DNA of 64,000 bases from Methylobacterium sp. J-077 (GCF_022829365.1 NZ_JAKSYJ010000111.1:1-64000), one strand, 5' to 3'; counted from the first letter of the stretch, positions 16,337 through 29,850 are shown. The notes: generated by a model from the letters alone, not told the origin. Program-made: numbers and translations.

Positions 16337-16366
16337 AAAAACCCCGGCTCACGCCGGGGTTTTTTT
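16337..16366 (-). terminator. Terminator of phyR
   Basis: CCCCGGC (16342-16348) pairs with GCCGGGG (16353-16359), flanked by five A and seven T, so it can stop transcription from either side. On the minus strand it lies about 67 bases after the phyR stop codon. Confidence 0.85.
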
Positions 16367-16432
16367 AGTCAGACGGCAAAGCTGGACCGGAGCGTTAGAG
16401 AGCTCCAGCCTTGCAAGCTCACGCCATCGTGG

Positions 16433-17236
16433 TCAGGCGGTCTTGGCTTCTCGGCGACGCGCCGTCTGCTGGAAGAACAGCGCCTGGCTGATCACGGCCG
16501 AGACGTTCGCCGGCTGGAACGGCTTGGCGATGAGGAAGGCCGGCTCGGGGCGCTCGCCGGTGAGGAAGCGCTCCGGATACGCGGTGATGAAGATCACCGG
16601 GACCTCGAAGGTCTTCAGCAGGTCGTTCACCGCGTCGAGCCCCGAGGATCCGTCGGCCAGCTGGATGTCGGCCAGGATCAGGCCCGGGCGCTTGCCCTCG
16701 CCGGCGATCTTGATCGCCTCGGTGCGGGTGCGGGCGACGCCGATGACGTTGTGGCCGAGCCCCTCGACCAGAGCCTCGAGATCCATGGCGATCAGCGGCT
16801 CGTCCTCGATGATGAGGATCTCGGTGGCCATGTCGGCGGCGAGTTCGCGGCCGGCCTCGTCCACCAGGTCGCGGACCTCGGAGACGTCCACGGCCAGGAT
16901 GATCGCGGCGTCCTCTTCCGAAAAGCCCTCGAGGCAAGAGAGCAGGAACGCCTGGCGCGGCAGCGGGGTGATCTGGCCGAGGCGGACCTCGGCGGGCAAA
17001 TCGTGCTGGACCTGCTCGCTGCGCCCGTTCACCGACAGGGAATTCCAGATCCGGGTGAACACCCGGAACAGATCGGCCTTGATGTTGGTACTGCGGCCGA
17101 GCGTATCCGGCTCGTTGACGAGGGTTTCCAGGGTGGCGGCGACATAGGCGTCGCCCGCCACTTGGCTCCCCGTGAGCGCCCGCGCGTAGCGGCGCAGGTA
17201 CGGCAGGTGCTGTACCACGAGTTGCGATGTCGACAT
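16433..17236 (-). CDS. phyR: General stress response regulator PhyR
   Basis: A 267-residue response regulator with an N-terminal sigma-like domain (residues about 5-125, resembling sigma2 and sigma4 of ECF factors) and a C-terminal receiver domain (about 138-260). The phosphoacceptor is D190 in LILADIQLAD, acidic residues lie in IIEDEP, and the FxTGY-type loop is FITAYPERFLTGERPEPA. When phosphorylated, the sigma-like domain binds NepR and frees sigma-EcfG. It is divergent from nepR, with its own perfect sigma-EcfG promoter, and ends in a terminator. No cognate PhyK-type kinase and no ecfG are in the window. Confidence 0.98.
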   Translation of the reverse strand: MSTSQLVVQHLPYLRRYARALTGSQVAGDAYVAATLETLVNEPDTLGRSTNIKADLFRVFTRIWNSLSVNGRSEQVQHDLPAEVRLGQITPLPRQAFLLSCLEGFSEEDAAIILAVDVSEVRDLVDEAGRELAADMATEILIIEDEPLIAMDLEALVEGLGHNVIGVARTRTEAIKIAGEGKRPGLILADIQLADGSSGLDAVNDLLKTFEVPVIFITAYPERFLTGERPEPAFLIAKPFQPANVSAVISQALFFQQTARRREAKTA

Positions 17237-17335
17237 TCGATCCCCTGTGCCTCGCCGTGTTGCCCGGCCACGATGCCTCGGTCCTCGACCGAGGTCGTGC
17301 CGGGGCCGGCTTGTATCCTGCGCAGCCTACCGCCC

Positions 17336-17360
17336 AACGCGGCGGCCCGCACTCCGTTCC
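17336..17360 (-). promoter_or_regulatory. Sigma-EcfG promoter of phyR
   Basis: On the minus strand: GGAAC (17360-17356), 16 bases, CGTT (17339-17336). It lies 100 bases before the phyR ATG and only nine bases from the nepR promoter on the other strand, so the two are back to back. Confidence 0.9.
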
Positions 17361-17369
17361 GCCCCCAGC

Positions 17370-17394
17370 GGAACCGATCCGGCGGGCGGGCGTT
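17370..17394 (+). promoter_or_regulatory. Sigma-EcfG promoter of nepR
   Basis: GGAAC (17370-17374), 16 bases, CGTT (17391-17394). It lies 75 bases before the nepR ATG. With the phyR promoter it makes the partner-switch module subject to its own sigma factor. Confidence 0.9.
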
Positions 17395-17469
17395 GCAGCC
17401 GCAGCCATGGCGTATGTCGAGCCGCAGTACAATGCGGCCCAACGGACTTCGGCAACAAGGGGCCTGTGA

Positions 17470-17757
17470 ATGGCGGACCAGGGCAAGGATGCGGACCTCC
17501 GCACAGGAGATTCGCATGCCGGGATTGCCGCAGATCGCCCCGCCCGTACCGCAAGGGGCGCATCCGGCGATTCGCCGAACACCGCCTCGGCCCAGGGCGA
17601 TCGGCCCGCCACCGGGAGCGGCCTGAGCGACCATACCCGCAACCGCCTCGCTGCCCAGTTGCGGGCGATGTACGACACCGTGGCTCAGCAGCCGGTGCCG
17701 GATCGCTTCGCCGAACTCATCGCGAAGCTCGATAGCGGCGACCGCGAGAAGGCCTGA
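17470..17757 (+). CDS. nepR: Anti-sigma factor NepR
   Basis: A 95-residue protein: a disordered N-terminal half (residues 1-50) and the conserved NepR two-helix core, LSDHTRNRLAAQLRAMYDTV, then QQPVPDRFAELIAKLD. NepR holds sigma-EcfG inactive and is captured by phosphorylated PhyR. AAGGGG lies upstream of the ATG. It is divergent from phyR with overlapping control. ecfG, often just downstream of nepR in other alphaproteobacteria, is absent here; instead a terminator and a DUF1328 gene follow. Confidence 0.95.
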   Translation: MADQGKDADLRTGDSHAGIAADRPARTARGASGDSPNTASAQGDRPATGSGLSDHTRNRLAAQLRAMYDTVAQQPVPDRFAELIAKLDSGDREKA

Positions 17758-17823
17758 GGGTCTACGACGGGACTGCGGTAACGGCAGTCGCAGAATTCCT
17801 GGACCCAATTTCTGAACATAGAG

Positions 17824-17851
17824 GAGCCGCCGTCGATGACGGCGGCTCTTT
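17824..17851 (+). terminator. Terminator after nepR
   Basis: GAGCCGCCGTC pairs perfectly with GACGGCGGCTC around a GAT loop, followed by TTT on the plus strand. It separates nepR from the convergent DUF1328 gene. Confidence 0.8.
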
Positions 17852-17898
17852 GCAATTCGCGCGTCAGCCCGGCGCCAGCGCCAGTTGCTACCGCCGCG

Positions 17899-18075
17899 TT
17901 ACAGAGTTGGCGAACGGCCGCGCATCAGGCCGACCACCGCGGAGATCGCGAACAGGACGATCGCGACGAAGAACACCAGCTTGGCAGCCTCCATCGCGGT
18001 TCCGGCAATACCACCGAAGCCGAGCAGAGCGGCGACCAGAGCGACGACGAGAAAAGTTACGGCCCAACCGAGCAT
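17899..18075 (-). CDS. DUF1328 (UPF0391) small membrane protein
   Basis: A 58-residue protein starting [20 protein letters not shown] and continuing with a second hydrophobic helix ([20 protein letters not shown]) before a short basic tail. Two transmembrane helices and the GFGGIAG turn are the DUF1328 signature. Function unknown; members are often stress-induced in proteobacteria. A perfect sigma-EcfG promoter lies about 55 bases upstream. Confidence 0.9.
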   Translation of the reverse strand: MLGWAVTFLVVALVAALLGFGGIAGTAMEAAKLVFFVAIVLFAISAVVGLMRGRSPTL

Positions 18076-18130
18076 TGCACGTATCCTTTAAAAGTACCGG
18101 CGCGGGCGGCCGCGTCGTTCTGGACTCGAA

Positions 18131-18155
18131 AACGCCACGGTTTCGCTTCGGTTCC
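18131..18155 (-). promoter_or_regulatory. Sigma-EcfG promoter of the DUF1328 gene
   Basis: On the minus strand: GGAAC (18155-18151), 16 bases, CGTT (18134-18131), an exact consensus match. A leader of about 50 bases is expected before the ATG at 18075. Confidence 0.88.
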
Positions 18156-18219
18156 GCACACTTGACAACCGGCGTCTGATTCGTCTCGCTGGTGGATCGC
18201 CCCCGCGACGATGCGTGAC

Positions 18220-18244
18220 GGAACGGGAGCCAGACGGTAGCGTT
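18220..18244 (+). promoter_or_regulatory. Sigma-EcfG promoter of a 60-residue ORF
   Basis: GGAAC (18220-18224), 16 bases, CGTT (18241-18244), an exact match on the plus strand. It is 37 bases before the ATG of the small gene at 18281 and divergent from the DUF1328 promoter. Confidence 0.85.
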
Positions 18245-18280
18245 CGAAGATAGGTCATTAGGTCCGAGCTAGGATCCGCG

Positions 18281-18463
18281 ATGCTGCAAGCTGCAAAAAG
18301 AGCCGTTCGATCCAAGGCCGCCGCTCTGGCGGCGCGCGTGACGGAGATCGTCGACGGGGCTGCCGAAGCGGTGCGTGCCGCCGCCCTCGGTCTCGGGGTG
18401 ATTCCGGCCCCCGTCCCGGTGCCCGTCCGCGTACGGGCCGGCCGGTCCCACCGCGCGGGCTGA
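18281..18463 (+). CDS. Small orphan protein, predicted general stress regulon
   Basis: A 60-residue basic protein: an alanine-rich helical first half (LQAAKRAVRSKAAALAARVT), a hydrophobic middle and a valine/proline/arginine C-terminus (PAPVPVPVRVRAGR). No known family recognised. The case for a real gene rests on a perfect sigma-EcfG promoter just upstream, an AGGA-containing ribosome-binding region, and its place among other stress genes. It could instead be part of an untranslated stress RNA. Confidence 0.55.
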   Translation: MLQAAKRAVRSKAAALAARVTEIVDGAAEAVRAAALGLGVIPAPVPVPVRVRAGRSHRAG

Positions 18464-18626
18464 GCGGCGGCTCGGCGAAGGCGGGGCGCCAGATCGCGTA
18501 GCCCGAACCGCCGTGGGTGACTGAACTGCGACCCGCGATTCCGAGATCGTCACCTTCAGGGAGCCAACCCGACAATCGCGCCCGATTGCACCGCGAGCGG
18601 GCGCGGCTTTAGAACCGCCGCCGGGA

Positions 18627-19562
18627 ATGGACGGGGTGGCGATGGCGGACGAAGACGAGAGCGGGCCGACCTTCGATCGGTCACTGCCGGAGAGCGGACG
18701 CACGGAGCGCGTGGCTCCGCTGATCCGGAGGCGAATCGCTCCGAATGGCGGCCCGTTCACGGCCACCGGCACCTGCACCTACATCGTCGGCAACGGGCGC
18801 GTCGCGATCATCGACCCGGGCCCTGACGATCCGAGCCATATCGCGGCGCTGCTGACCGATCTCGGCAACGAGCAGGTCGCGGCCATCGTGGTCACCCATA
18901 CCCATCGGGATCATTCCCCCGGGGCGCGGCTCCTCGCGGCCCGGACCGGCGCGCCGATCATCGGCTGCGGCCCGCATCGGGCCGCCCGCGCCCTGGCGGA
19001 AGGCGAGACGCCGGTGCTCGATGCCAGTTCCGACAAGGCCCACGCCCCCGAGCGCGTGCTGGCGGAGGGGGATGCGGTCTCCGGGCCGGGCTGGACCCTG
19101 GTGGCGGTGGAGACCCCCGGCCACACCATGAACCACCTCGCCTTCGCGCTGCCGGAAGCGGAGGCTCTGTTCTCGGGCGATCACGTGATGGCCTGGAACA
19201 CCACCATCGTCGCGCCCCCGGACGGGGAGATGCGCGCCTACATGGCCTCGCTGGAAAAGCTGCGCGGGCGCCGCGAGACCATCTTTTGGCCGGGGCATGG
19301 GGGTCCGGTGCGCGAGCCGGCGCGCCTCGTGCGGTGCCTCGTCGGTCATCGCCGTCAACGCGAAGCAGCGATCCGCGCCAGGCTGGCCGCCGGGGATACG
19401 CGCATCCGAGAAGTCGTGGCCGCGATCTACCAGGGGCTCGACCCACGGCTGCACGGCGCCGCCGCTCTTTCGGTCTTCGCCCATCTGGAGGATCTCGTCG
19501 GGCGCGGGCTCGTGGCCTGCGACGGGCCACCGCGCCTGGACAGCACCTACGCGCCCGCCTGA
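18627..19562 (+). CDS. MBL-fold metallo-hydrolase (LACTB2/glyoxalase II-like)
   Basis: About 311 residues. The metallo-beta-lactamase metal ligands are all visible: THTHRDHSPGA (near residue 93), a histidine in ETPGHTMNHLAF, an aspartate in FSGDHVMAWN and a late FWPGHGGPV. The C-terminal region (about 235-305) is a helical winged-helix-like extension (IREVVAAIYQGLDPRLHGAA) typical of LACTB2-type hydrolases. An ATG at 18642 is an alternative start. Substrate is unknown; thioesters or RNA are possible for the group. Confidence 0.85.
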   Translation: MDGVAMADEDESGPTFDRSLPESGRTERVAPLIRRRIAPNGGPFTATGTCTYIVGNGRVAIIDPGPDDPSHIAALLTDLGNEQVAAIVVTHTHRDHSPGARLLAARTGAPIIGCGPHRAARALAEGETPVLDASSDKAHAPERVLAEGDAVSGPGWTLVAVETPGHTMNHLAFALPEAEALFSGDHVMAWNTTIVAPPDGEMRAYMASLEKLRGRRETIFWPGHGGPVREPARLVRCLVGHRRQREAAIRARLAAGDTRIREVVAAIYQGLDPRLHGAAALSVFAHLEDLVGRGLVACDGPPRLDSTYAPA

Positions 19563-19574
19563 CGGGCGCGCCGG

Positions 19575-20354
19575 CTACTTCACGGCCAACGCCAGGTTGG
19601 CGACGTCGTCGAGATAGGCGCGGATGCGGTCGGCGTTGCTGCCGAAGTCGCGGCCGCCGAGCCGCGAGGCCGAGCGGACATCGATCCGGGCGCCGTCGGC
19701 CCGGGGCCGGATCCGCACGGTCACGTCGTCGGGCAGGTTCAGGACGAGGCCGCGGGCGACAGCTTCGATCCGGCCGTTGCCGGTCCGCCCCCCCGGACGG
19801 ATCGCCTCGACGATCTGCCAATGCCGGTTGAGCGCCGCCTTGCGGGCCAGTTCGAACGCTTCGTCGGCGCCGATATCGAGGGTCAGCGGGGCGATCTGCG
19901 GATAGGCGCCGCGCTGGCGCTCGCGGATCGCGGGACCGGGATCGGCCGGGTAGCGCCCGCCCCTGGCCGTGAAGGCGGCGCGCGTGCGCGAGAAGGCCGG
20001 CGGGTTGTCGATATCCGTGGTGATGTCCGAGAGCACCGGGAGGCGCAGGCCACGCAGGCCCAGATAGGCCGGGTAGCCCAGCAGCAGGAGCGCCAGGAGC
20101 AATCCGGCCAGCGCAGCCCCCAGACCGCGCGCGCCCTCGCGCCAGACATGCACGAACGCGAACACCGCCGCGACCGCCGCGGCTAATGCGACGCAGAGCC
20201 CGGCCGCGAGGGCGGCCAGCGCCGCGTCGGTATCGGCGCGCGGGTCGCGCACCACGATCAGGGCGAGCCCCGTGGCGATGAGGGCGAACACCGCGAGCTG
20301 GCGGGACAACGGCCCGGCGCGGGTGACGGGTTCCTCGACGTGCAGGCGGCGCAT
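19575..20354 (-). CDS. DUF1499 membrane protein
   Basis: About 259 residues from the start chosen at 20354. Three hydrophobic segments in the N-terminal half (LAVFALIATGLALIVV; ALAAGLCVALAAAVAAVFAF; LGAALAGLLLALLLLGYPAY) precede a soluble DUF1499 domain (VLSDITTDIDNPPAF, then FELARKAALNRHWQIVEAI). Function unknown. An upstream start at 20429 would overlap the stop of the AsmA-like gene by 11 bases and is possible; both genes probably form one transcript. Confidence 0.75.
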   Translation of the reverse strand: MRRLHVEEPVTRAGPLSRQLAVFALIATGLALIVVRDPRADTDAALAALAAGLCVALAAAVAAVFAFVHVWREGARGLGAALAGLLLALLLLGYPAYLGLRGLRLPVLSDITTDIDNPPAFSRTRAAFTARGGRYPADPGPAIRERQRGAYPQIAPLTLDIGADEAFELARKAALNRHWQIVEAIRPGGRTGNGRIEAVARGLVLNLPDDVTVRIRPRADGARIDVRSASRLGGRDFGSNADRIRAYLDDVANLALAVK

Positions 20355-20418
20355 GGGAGTCACGGAGGGGTTTGAAGCCGGAGCCGAAGTCGGACGGGTG
20401 CGGGCGCCTTCACCCGCA

Positions 20419-22221
20419 TCAGGGCGCATAGGCCCGGGCGCTGCCGCTCAGGCCGAGGGCAGCGGGAAACTTGAAGGGATCGGGCAGCATCGCCTCGCCC
20501 TGAGGGACGACCTGCGCGGTCAGCGCGTCCCAGGGCCCCGAGACCTCGAACAGGAGCGTGCGGGACGGGTCGGCCGTAGCGCGCAGCGCCAGGTCGCCGC
20601 GGGCCTCGATCCGCCGCCCCGGCAGCGAGACCTGGCCCTGCAGGCTGGCTCCGACGCTCGGCCCGCGCAAGCCGGATTCGGCGAACTCGCCGATCCCGTC
20701 GGAAAAGCGCAGCGTGATCGCGGCGCGCTCGAAGGCAGTCCGGCCGTTCCGACGCGCGAGCGCCCCGGCGGGGACGACGCCGTTGCGGTGGACGAGTTCG
20801 GCCAGGTCGAGGCCCGAGATCGCGCCCCCGTCGACCGTCAGCGTGGCACGACCGCCGAGATGGGCGAGCAGGCCGGCGCTGTCGCGGGCGCTGCCCTCCA
20901 GGGTGAACTGGCCTTGCAGGGGCCCGCTGATCCAGCGTCCGCTGCCGATCTCGCCCAGCAGGGTCCCGAAATCGACCCGATCCAGGCTGCCCTGCATCCG
21001 CATCTCGGTCTCGGCCGGGTCCGCACCGCTCGCCAGGGTGAGGCGCCCCTTGAGCGTGCCGTCTTGGAGGCGCGCCCGGTTCACCGCGACTTCCATCGCG
21101 GCGTCGCGCACCAGGATGCTGGCGGCCAGATCCTGGACCTGAACCGGTCCGACCCGGCTCTCGGCCGCCGACAGGCGCAGGTCGAGATCGCCCTTGGTCA
21201 GCGGCGCCAGGGCCAGGGGCGTCGCCTCCGAGTCGAACAGCTTGATCAGGTCGCCGATCAGCGGCGCCAGGTTAAGCGTCTCGGCCGCGAGCGTCGCCTG
21301 GACCGAGAGGCGCGGTGCAGTCTCCGGCCCGAGGGCCACGGCGCCCGCGCCTTCCAGCACGTCGTCGCCGAGCCCGACGCGCAGGCTCGGCCACGACAGG
21401 GATCGGTCCGCGGTCTCGAAACGTCCGTCGACGAAGAAGGCCCCGGCAAGGGCTGCGAGCGGCGCGGCGCGGCCGAGCCAGGCCAGGGTTTTAGGTAGCG
21501 ATCGGCTCTCGAACCGCGCATGTCCCGCCAAAGCCGGCACGGCACGTCCCTCCGGCGGAGGGCTTGCCGTCCCGTCGGCCGCCAGGCTGCCATCCGGCCA
21601 TGTCACCGAAGCCGTGAACGGGCTGAGCTGCCCCTGCGCGATGTCGGCCGGCCGCAGATGGGTCAGGGCGATCCGCGCGGGCACGCCCCGCCATGTCAGG
21701 CTCGCATGGGCCTCGGCCGAGGCGCTCCAGAACGGCCAGTTGAGGTCGATGTCGATGTCCCGGGCCTCGTCGCCCTCGGCGATGCGGGCACCGGTCACGG
21801 TCAGCCATCGGGGCCGCTGCGTCGCGCCCGCGCGCATCCGGCGGCCGAATTGCGCCAGCGTCGCGCGCCAGGCGGCGGCATCAGGCGACAGGCGCGCACC
21901 GTCGAGCCGGAGACCGCCCAGTTCAGCGCGGCCGGCCAGGAGGCCGAGCGGATCGAGATCGATCGTCAGGCGGCCGCCTTCGGCCAGCGTCGGCCCGCTT
22001 GGCCCGGCGGCGACGCGGACGGGGCCGAGGGAGAGGCGCGGAAGGGGCAGGAGGGTGAGGCTCGACGGACCCTGCGCGGTGAGCGCGAGGCCGTAATCGT
22101 CCAGCGCGTGGCCCGCGAAACGCATCGCCCGCCGGCCATCGACCGGCCAGTCCTGCAGGCCGAGGCCCGCGAGGATGAGGCCCGCGAGGGCGAGGGCGAA
22201 GATTGGGCGGCGCGGCGACAT
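20419..22221 (-). CDS. AsmA-like envelope protein (about 600 residues)
   Basis: A 600-residue protein with an N-terminal signal/anchor (RRPIFALALAGLILAGLGL) and a long, repetitive beta-rich body with AsmA-like strands: LTIDLDPLGLLAGRAELGGL, and near the C-terminus ATLTVDGGAISGLDLAELVH and RIEARGDLALRATADPSR. AsmA-family proteins bridge the periplasm and move phospholipids to the outer membrane or affect outer-membrane assembly. The exact subfamily is not assigned. It precedes the DUF1499 gene on the same strand. Confidence 0.7.
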   Translation of the reverse strand: MSPRRPIFALALAGLILAGLGLQDWPVDGRRAMRFAGHALDDYGLALTAQGPSSLTLLPLPRLSLGPVRVAAGPSGPTLAEGGRLTIDLDPLGLLAGRAELGGLRLDGARLSPDAAAWRATLAQFGRRMRAGATQRPRWLTVTGARIAEGDEARDIDIDLNWPFWSASAEAHASLTWRGVPARIALTHLRPADIAQGQLSPFTASVTWPDGSLAADGTASPPPEGRAVPALAGHARFESRSLPKTLAWLGRAAPLAALAGAFFVDGRFETADRSLSWPSLRVGLGDDVLEGAGAVALGPETAPRLSVQATLAAETLNLAPLIGDLIKLFDSEATPLALAPLTKGDLDLRLSAAESRVGPVQVQDLAASILVRDAAMEVAVNRARLQDGTLKGRLTLASGADPAETEMRMQGSLDRVDFGTLLGEIGSGRWISGPLQGQFTLEGSARDSAGLLAHLGGRATLTVDGGAISGLDLAELVHRNGVVPAGALARRNGRTAFERAAITLRFSDGIGEFAESGLRGPSVGASLQGQVSLPGRRIEARGDLALRATADPSRTLLFEVSGPWDALTAQVVPQGEAMLPDPFKFPAALGLSGSARAYAP

Positions 22222-22535
22222 CGTGCTCCGGATGGGCGAGCCGCAACTGCGGCCGAAGGCCGGGCGCCGCGCCAGCCCCCCTCAAGCCGTCGCGGCCCGG
22301 TAGGGTCTGCTCGTGAGGTCACGTCATAGCGCGCTCCGCCGGGCTTGTCTGCGGGGGTCCCGGGCGGCACCATCGCTCTCCCCAGCGCGACGCGGGTTAC
22401 GGATCGCCCCGGACGCCATGCGGGCCGGGGATACCGGTACTGGATTTCGGGCGCGGAATCGGGGACAGCAAGCCCGAGGAAACGCGCTTCCCAAGATTTC
22501 GGCCGGGTCAGACCGGGCGGGAAAAGGACGGTTCG
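22222..22535. other. Divergent intergenic region before the CoA-transferase genes
   Basis: This 314-base gap lies between the AsmA-like gene and scoA. It should hold promoters in both directions. I see no recognised operator, sigma-EcfG site or RNA in it. GGGAAAAGGACG at about 22519-22530 may serve as the ribosome-binding region for scoA. Confidence 0.5.
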
Positions 22536-23276
22536 ATGAAGAAGGTCTACACGGATCCCACCGCGGCTTTGGCCGGATTGCTGCGCGACGACATGATGGT
22601 GATGTGCGGCGGCTTCGGCCTCTGCGGCATCCCCGACGAGCTGATCGAGGCGGTGCGCGCGTCGGGGGTCAAGGGCCTGACCATCGTGTCGAACAATGCC
22701 GGCATCGACGGGGTCGGCCTGGGCAAGCTCCTCGACACCCGGCAGGTGCGCAAGATGATCTCGTCCTATGTCGGCGAGAACAAGGAATTCGCCCGGCAAT
22801 ATCTCGGCGGCGAGCTGGAGATCGAGTTCAATCCGCAGGGGACCTTGGCCGAGCGCATCCGCGCGGGCGGCGCCGGCATCCCGGCCTTCTTCACCAAGAC
22901 CGGCGTCGGCACCAAGGTCGCCGAGGGCAAGGAGGTGCGGGCGTTCGACGGCGAGCAGTACGTGATGGAGCGGGGCCTATTCGCGGACCTCGCCATCGTG
23001 CACGCCCATACCGGCGACACCGAGGGCAACCTCCGCTACCGGATGACCGCCCGCAACTTCAACCCGATGATGGCGACCGCCGCCAAGATGACGGTGGCGC
23101 AGGTGGAGCACCTCGTGCAGCCGGGCGCGATCGACCCGGACACGATCCACACGCCAGGCATCTTCGTGAAGCGGATCATCGAGGTCGGCGCGCGCGAGAA
23201 GCGCATCGAGCAGCGCACCACGCGCAAGCGCGCGGAAAGCACGCCCGCGGCGGCCGCTGGCGGCGGCACGCACTAG
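22536..23276 (+). CDS. scoA: 3-oxoacid CoA-transferase, subunit A
   Basis: A 246-residue alpha subunit of succinyl-CoA:3-oxoacid CoA-transferase, which activates acetoacetate using succinyl-CoA. Signature blocks: [18 protein letters not shown] (near 25-42), [13 protein letters not shown] and the [16 protein letters not shown] loop. The C-terminus ends in a low-complexity [11 protein letters not shown] tail beyond the usual family end. The partner subunit follows after a 179-base space filled by a palindromic repeat. Confidence 0.92.
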   Translation: MKKVYTDPTAALAGLLRDDMMVMCGGFGLCGIPDELIEAVRASGVKGLTIVSNNAGIDGVGLGKLLDTRQVRKMISSYVGENKEFARQYLGGELEIEFNPQGTLAERIRAGGAGIPAFFTKTGVGTKVAEGKEVRAFDGEQYVMERGLFADLAIVHAHTGDTEGNLRYRMTARNFNPMMATAAKMTVAQVEHLVQPGAIDPDTIHTPGIFVKRIIEVGAREKRIEQRTTRKRAESTPAAAAGGGTH

Positions 23277-23297
23277 GCCACGCACCGCCACGCTTCT

Positions 23298-23402
23298 CTC
23301 CTCCCCCTTGTGGGGAGGGCCGGAGGTGGGGGTGGTGCCGGACAAGGTTCCGCGGTTCCTTCTGCACCACCCCCACCCCTACCTCTCCCCGCAAGGGGGA
23401 CA
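23298..23402. repeat. Family B palindromic repeat between scoA and scoB
   Basis: The arms, about 23299-23337 and 23364-23402, are inverted: CCTCCCCCTTGTGGGGAGGG with CTCTCCCCGCAAGGGGGA, and GGTGGGGGTGGTG with CACCACCCCCACC. It separates two genes that are usually adjacent, so it was probably inserted into an existing operon. It may form a strong hairpin in the transcript. Confidence 0.75.
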
Positions 23403-23434
23403 GAAACAGCCAGATCCGGCCGCGCTTGAGCGCG

Positions 23435-25840
<2,406 letters not shown>

Positions 25841-26282
25841 CGCGTCGGTCCCGCGTTTTGGAAGCTAGATCTTCGATATTCTAGCACGCTCGCGAAAACA
25901 TCAACGCCTGAGTGCCACCTCATTGGGCTGCATCAAATTCAGACAACGCCCGCACAATCATTCGAGGAGCAAAACATGTTGTTTCGGCAGTTCATATGAC
26001 GCGTAAGAAGCAAATATAGCCAATTTTATTTTTCGATGATGCAGATCTAATATGCATCTATCCAGCTTCCGTGCCGCGAATGTTGATGTATCTCCTGCGC
26101 TTTCGGTCGCGAAAATTCAGACACTCGCCCCTGAACGGCACCGGATCGTGCCGGTAATTTATGCACACACTGCCGGCCTTCCGAACCGCAGAGTGCGGTG
26201 ACGACGCAAATGCTCCCGCTTCGATAAGGAATCCGCGCGCCGCGGCCGGCCGTGCCGACCGCGGCGCACGAGAATCCCGAAA
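25841..26282. other. A/T-rich intergenic region without a recognised gene
   Basis: This 442-base gap holds the promoter region of the chemoreceptor. From about 25860 to 26170 it is clearly A/T-richer than the rest of the window, which suggests foreign or non-coding origin. An open frame at 26047-26286 (minus) reads as cysteine/serine-rich unpatterned sequence and is not called. Confidence 0.5.
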
Positions 26283-26969
26283 TCACATCGGCGGGGTGAG
26301 ACCGTCCTTGCCGACCGCCACGAGCTTGCCCTCGGCCTTGGCGCCGTCCTTGGCGACCACGGCGAAGACCTTGGAGCCGGGGGCCAGGATCGCCTTGTCG
26401 GCCGGCTCGAAGGCGACGATCGGCGCCGAGGACGGCACCACGATCTCCTTGGACCCGTCCTTGCCGTAGCTCACCGTCAGGGTGCGCTCGCCGCCCGACG
26501 CCGCCTTGTCGGCCTTGACGGTGCCGTTGGTCATCGCGCTCTTCACCTTCGGGGCGTTGGCGGTCTCGGCCTTCACGGTGCCGTTGGTCATGGCGCTCTT
26601 CACCTTGGAGCCGGCGCCGCCGGTCTGGTCGGTGATCGAGTCCCAGCCGTAATGGCCTTCGCCGGTGCCGCGCATCGACTCGGGGAACAGCACGACCTCG
26701 AGGGCCGTCATCGGGTTCTCACCCTTGGTGGCGGTGCCGATGAAGACGCCGTCCTTGATGGCGTCGAGGCTCGACGGGACCACCCAGGCGAACTTGGCGC
26801 CGCCGACATCGACGGTCTCGGACTTGCCGTCGTCGGTCTTGATCGTGAGCGTGCTGCCCTCGGCCTTGTCGATGGTGCCGCGGACGCGCTCGACCTGGGC
26901 AGCGAAGGCCGCGCTCGACAGCAGGGCGGTCAGACCGGCGGCGGCGAGGATTTGTGTGGCGTGCTTCAT
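26283..26969 (-). CDS. Exported protein with duplicated 13-residue motif
   Basis: A 228-residue protein with a clear signal peptide (ILAAAGLTALLSSAAFAA) and an OB-like N-terminal region (VERVRGTIDKAEGSTLTIKT) reminiscent of DUF5666-type domains. A 13-residue unit, KVKSAMTNGTVKA, occurs twice (near residues 122 and 141). The C-terminal part repeats a beta-rich pattern (APGSKVFAVVAKDGAKAEGK). Function unknown; some relatives carry unsupported transporter annotations. Periplasmic location is expected. Confidence 0.7.
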   Translation of the reverse strand: MKHATQILAAAGLTALLSSAAFAAQVERVRGTIDKAEGSTLTIKTDDGKSETVDVGGAKFAWVVPSSLDAIKDGVFIGTATKGENPMTALEVVLFPESMRGTGEGHYGWDSITDQTGGAGSKVKSAMTNGTVKAETANAPKVKSAMTNGTVKADKAASGGERTLTVSYGKDGSKEIVVPSSAPIVAFEPADKAILAPGSKVFAVVAKDGAKAEGKLVAVGKDGLTPPM

Positions 26970-27080
26970 GGGGAACCCATCCTGGCTTCGGGAGCCGGGT
27001 TATGGGGTGCCGGGCCGCGAAAACAAGATTGCGCGCAAGACAACAATCGTAAGATACGCAGCCGGACGGCGCGCATGAAA

Positions 27081-27107
27081 AAGGCGGCGCCGGATCGGCG
27101 CCGCCTT
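27081..27107 (-). terminator. Terminator of aconitase
   Basis: AAGGCGGCGCCG pairs perfectly with CGGCGCCGCCTT around a GAT loop. On the minus strand it ends in TTTTT and lies about 44 bases beyond the acnA stop codon. Confidence 0.9.
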
Positions 27108-27150
27108 GAAGCGGATGGAGCGGCGCCCGGAGGTACCGCCCGGGCAAGGC

Positions 27151-29850
<2,700 letters not shown>

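Noticed and set aside
26047..26286. 79-residue minus-strand open frame in the A/T-rich gap
   Set aside because: No ribosome-binding site, no patterned composition, overlaps the end of the next gene by four bases only by chance.
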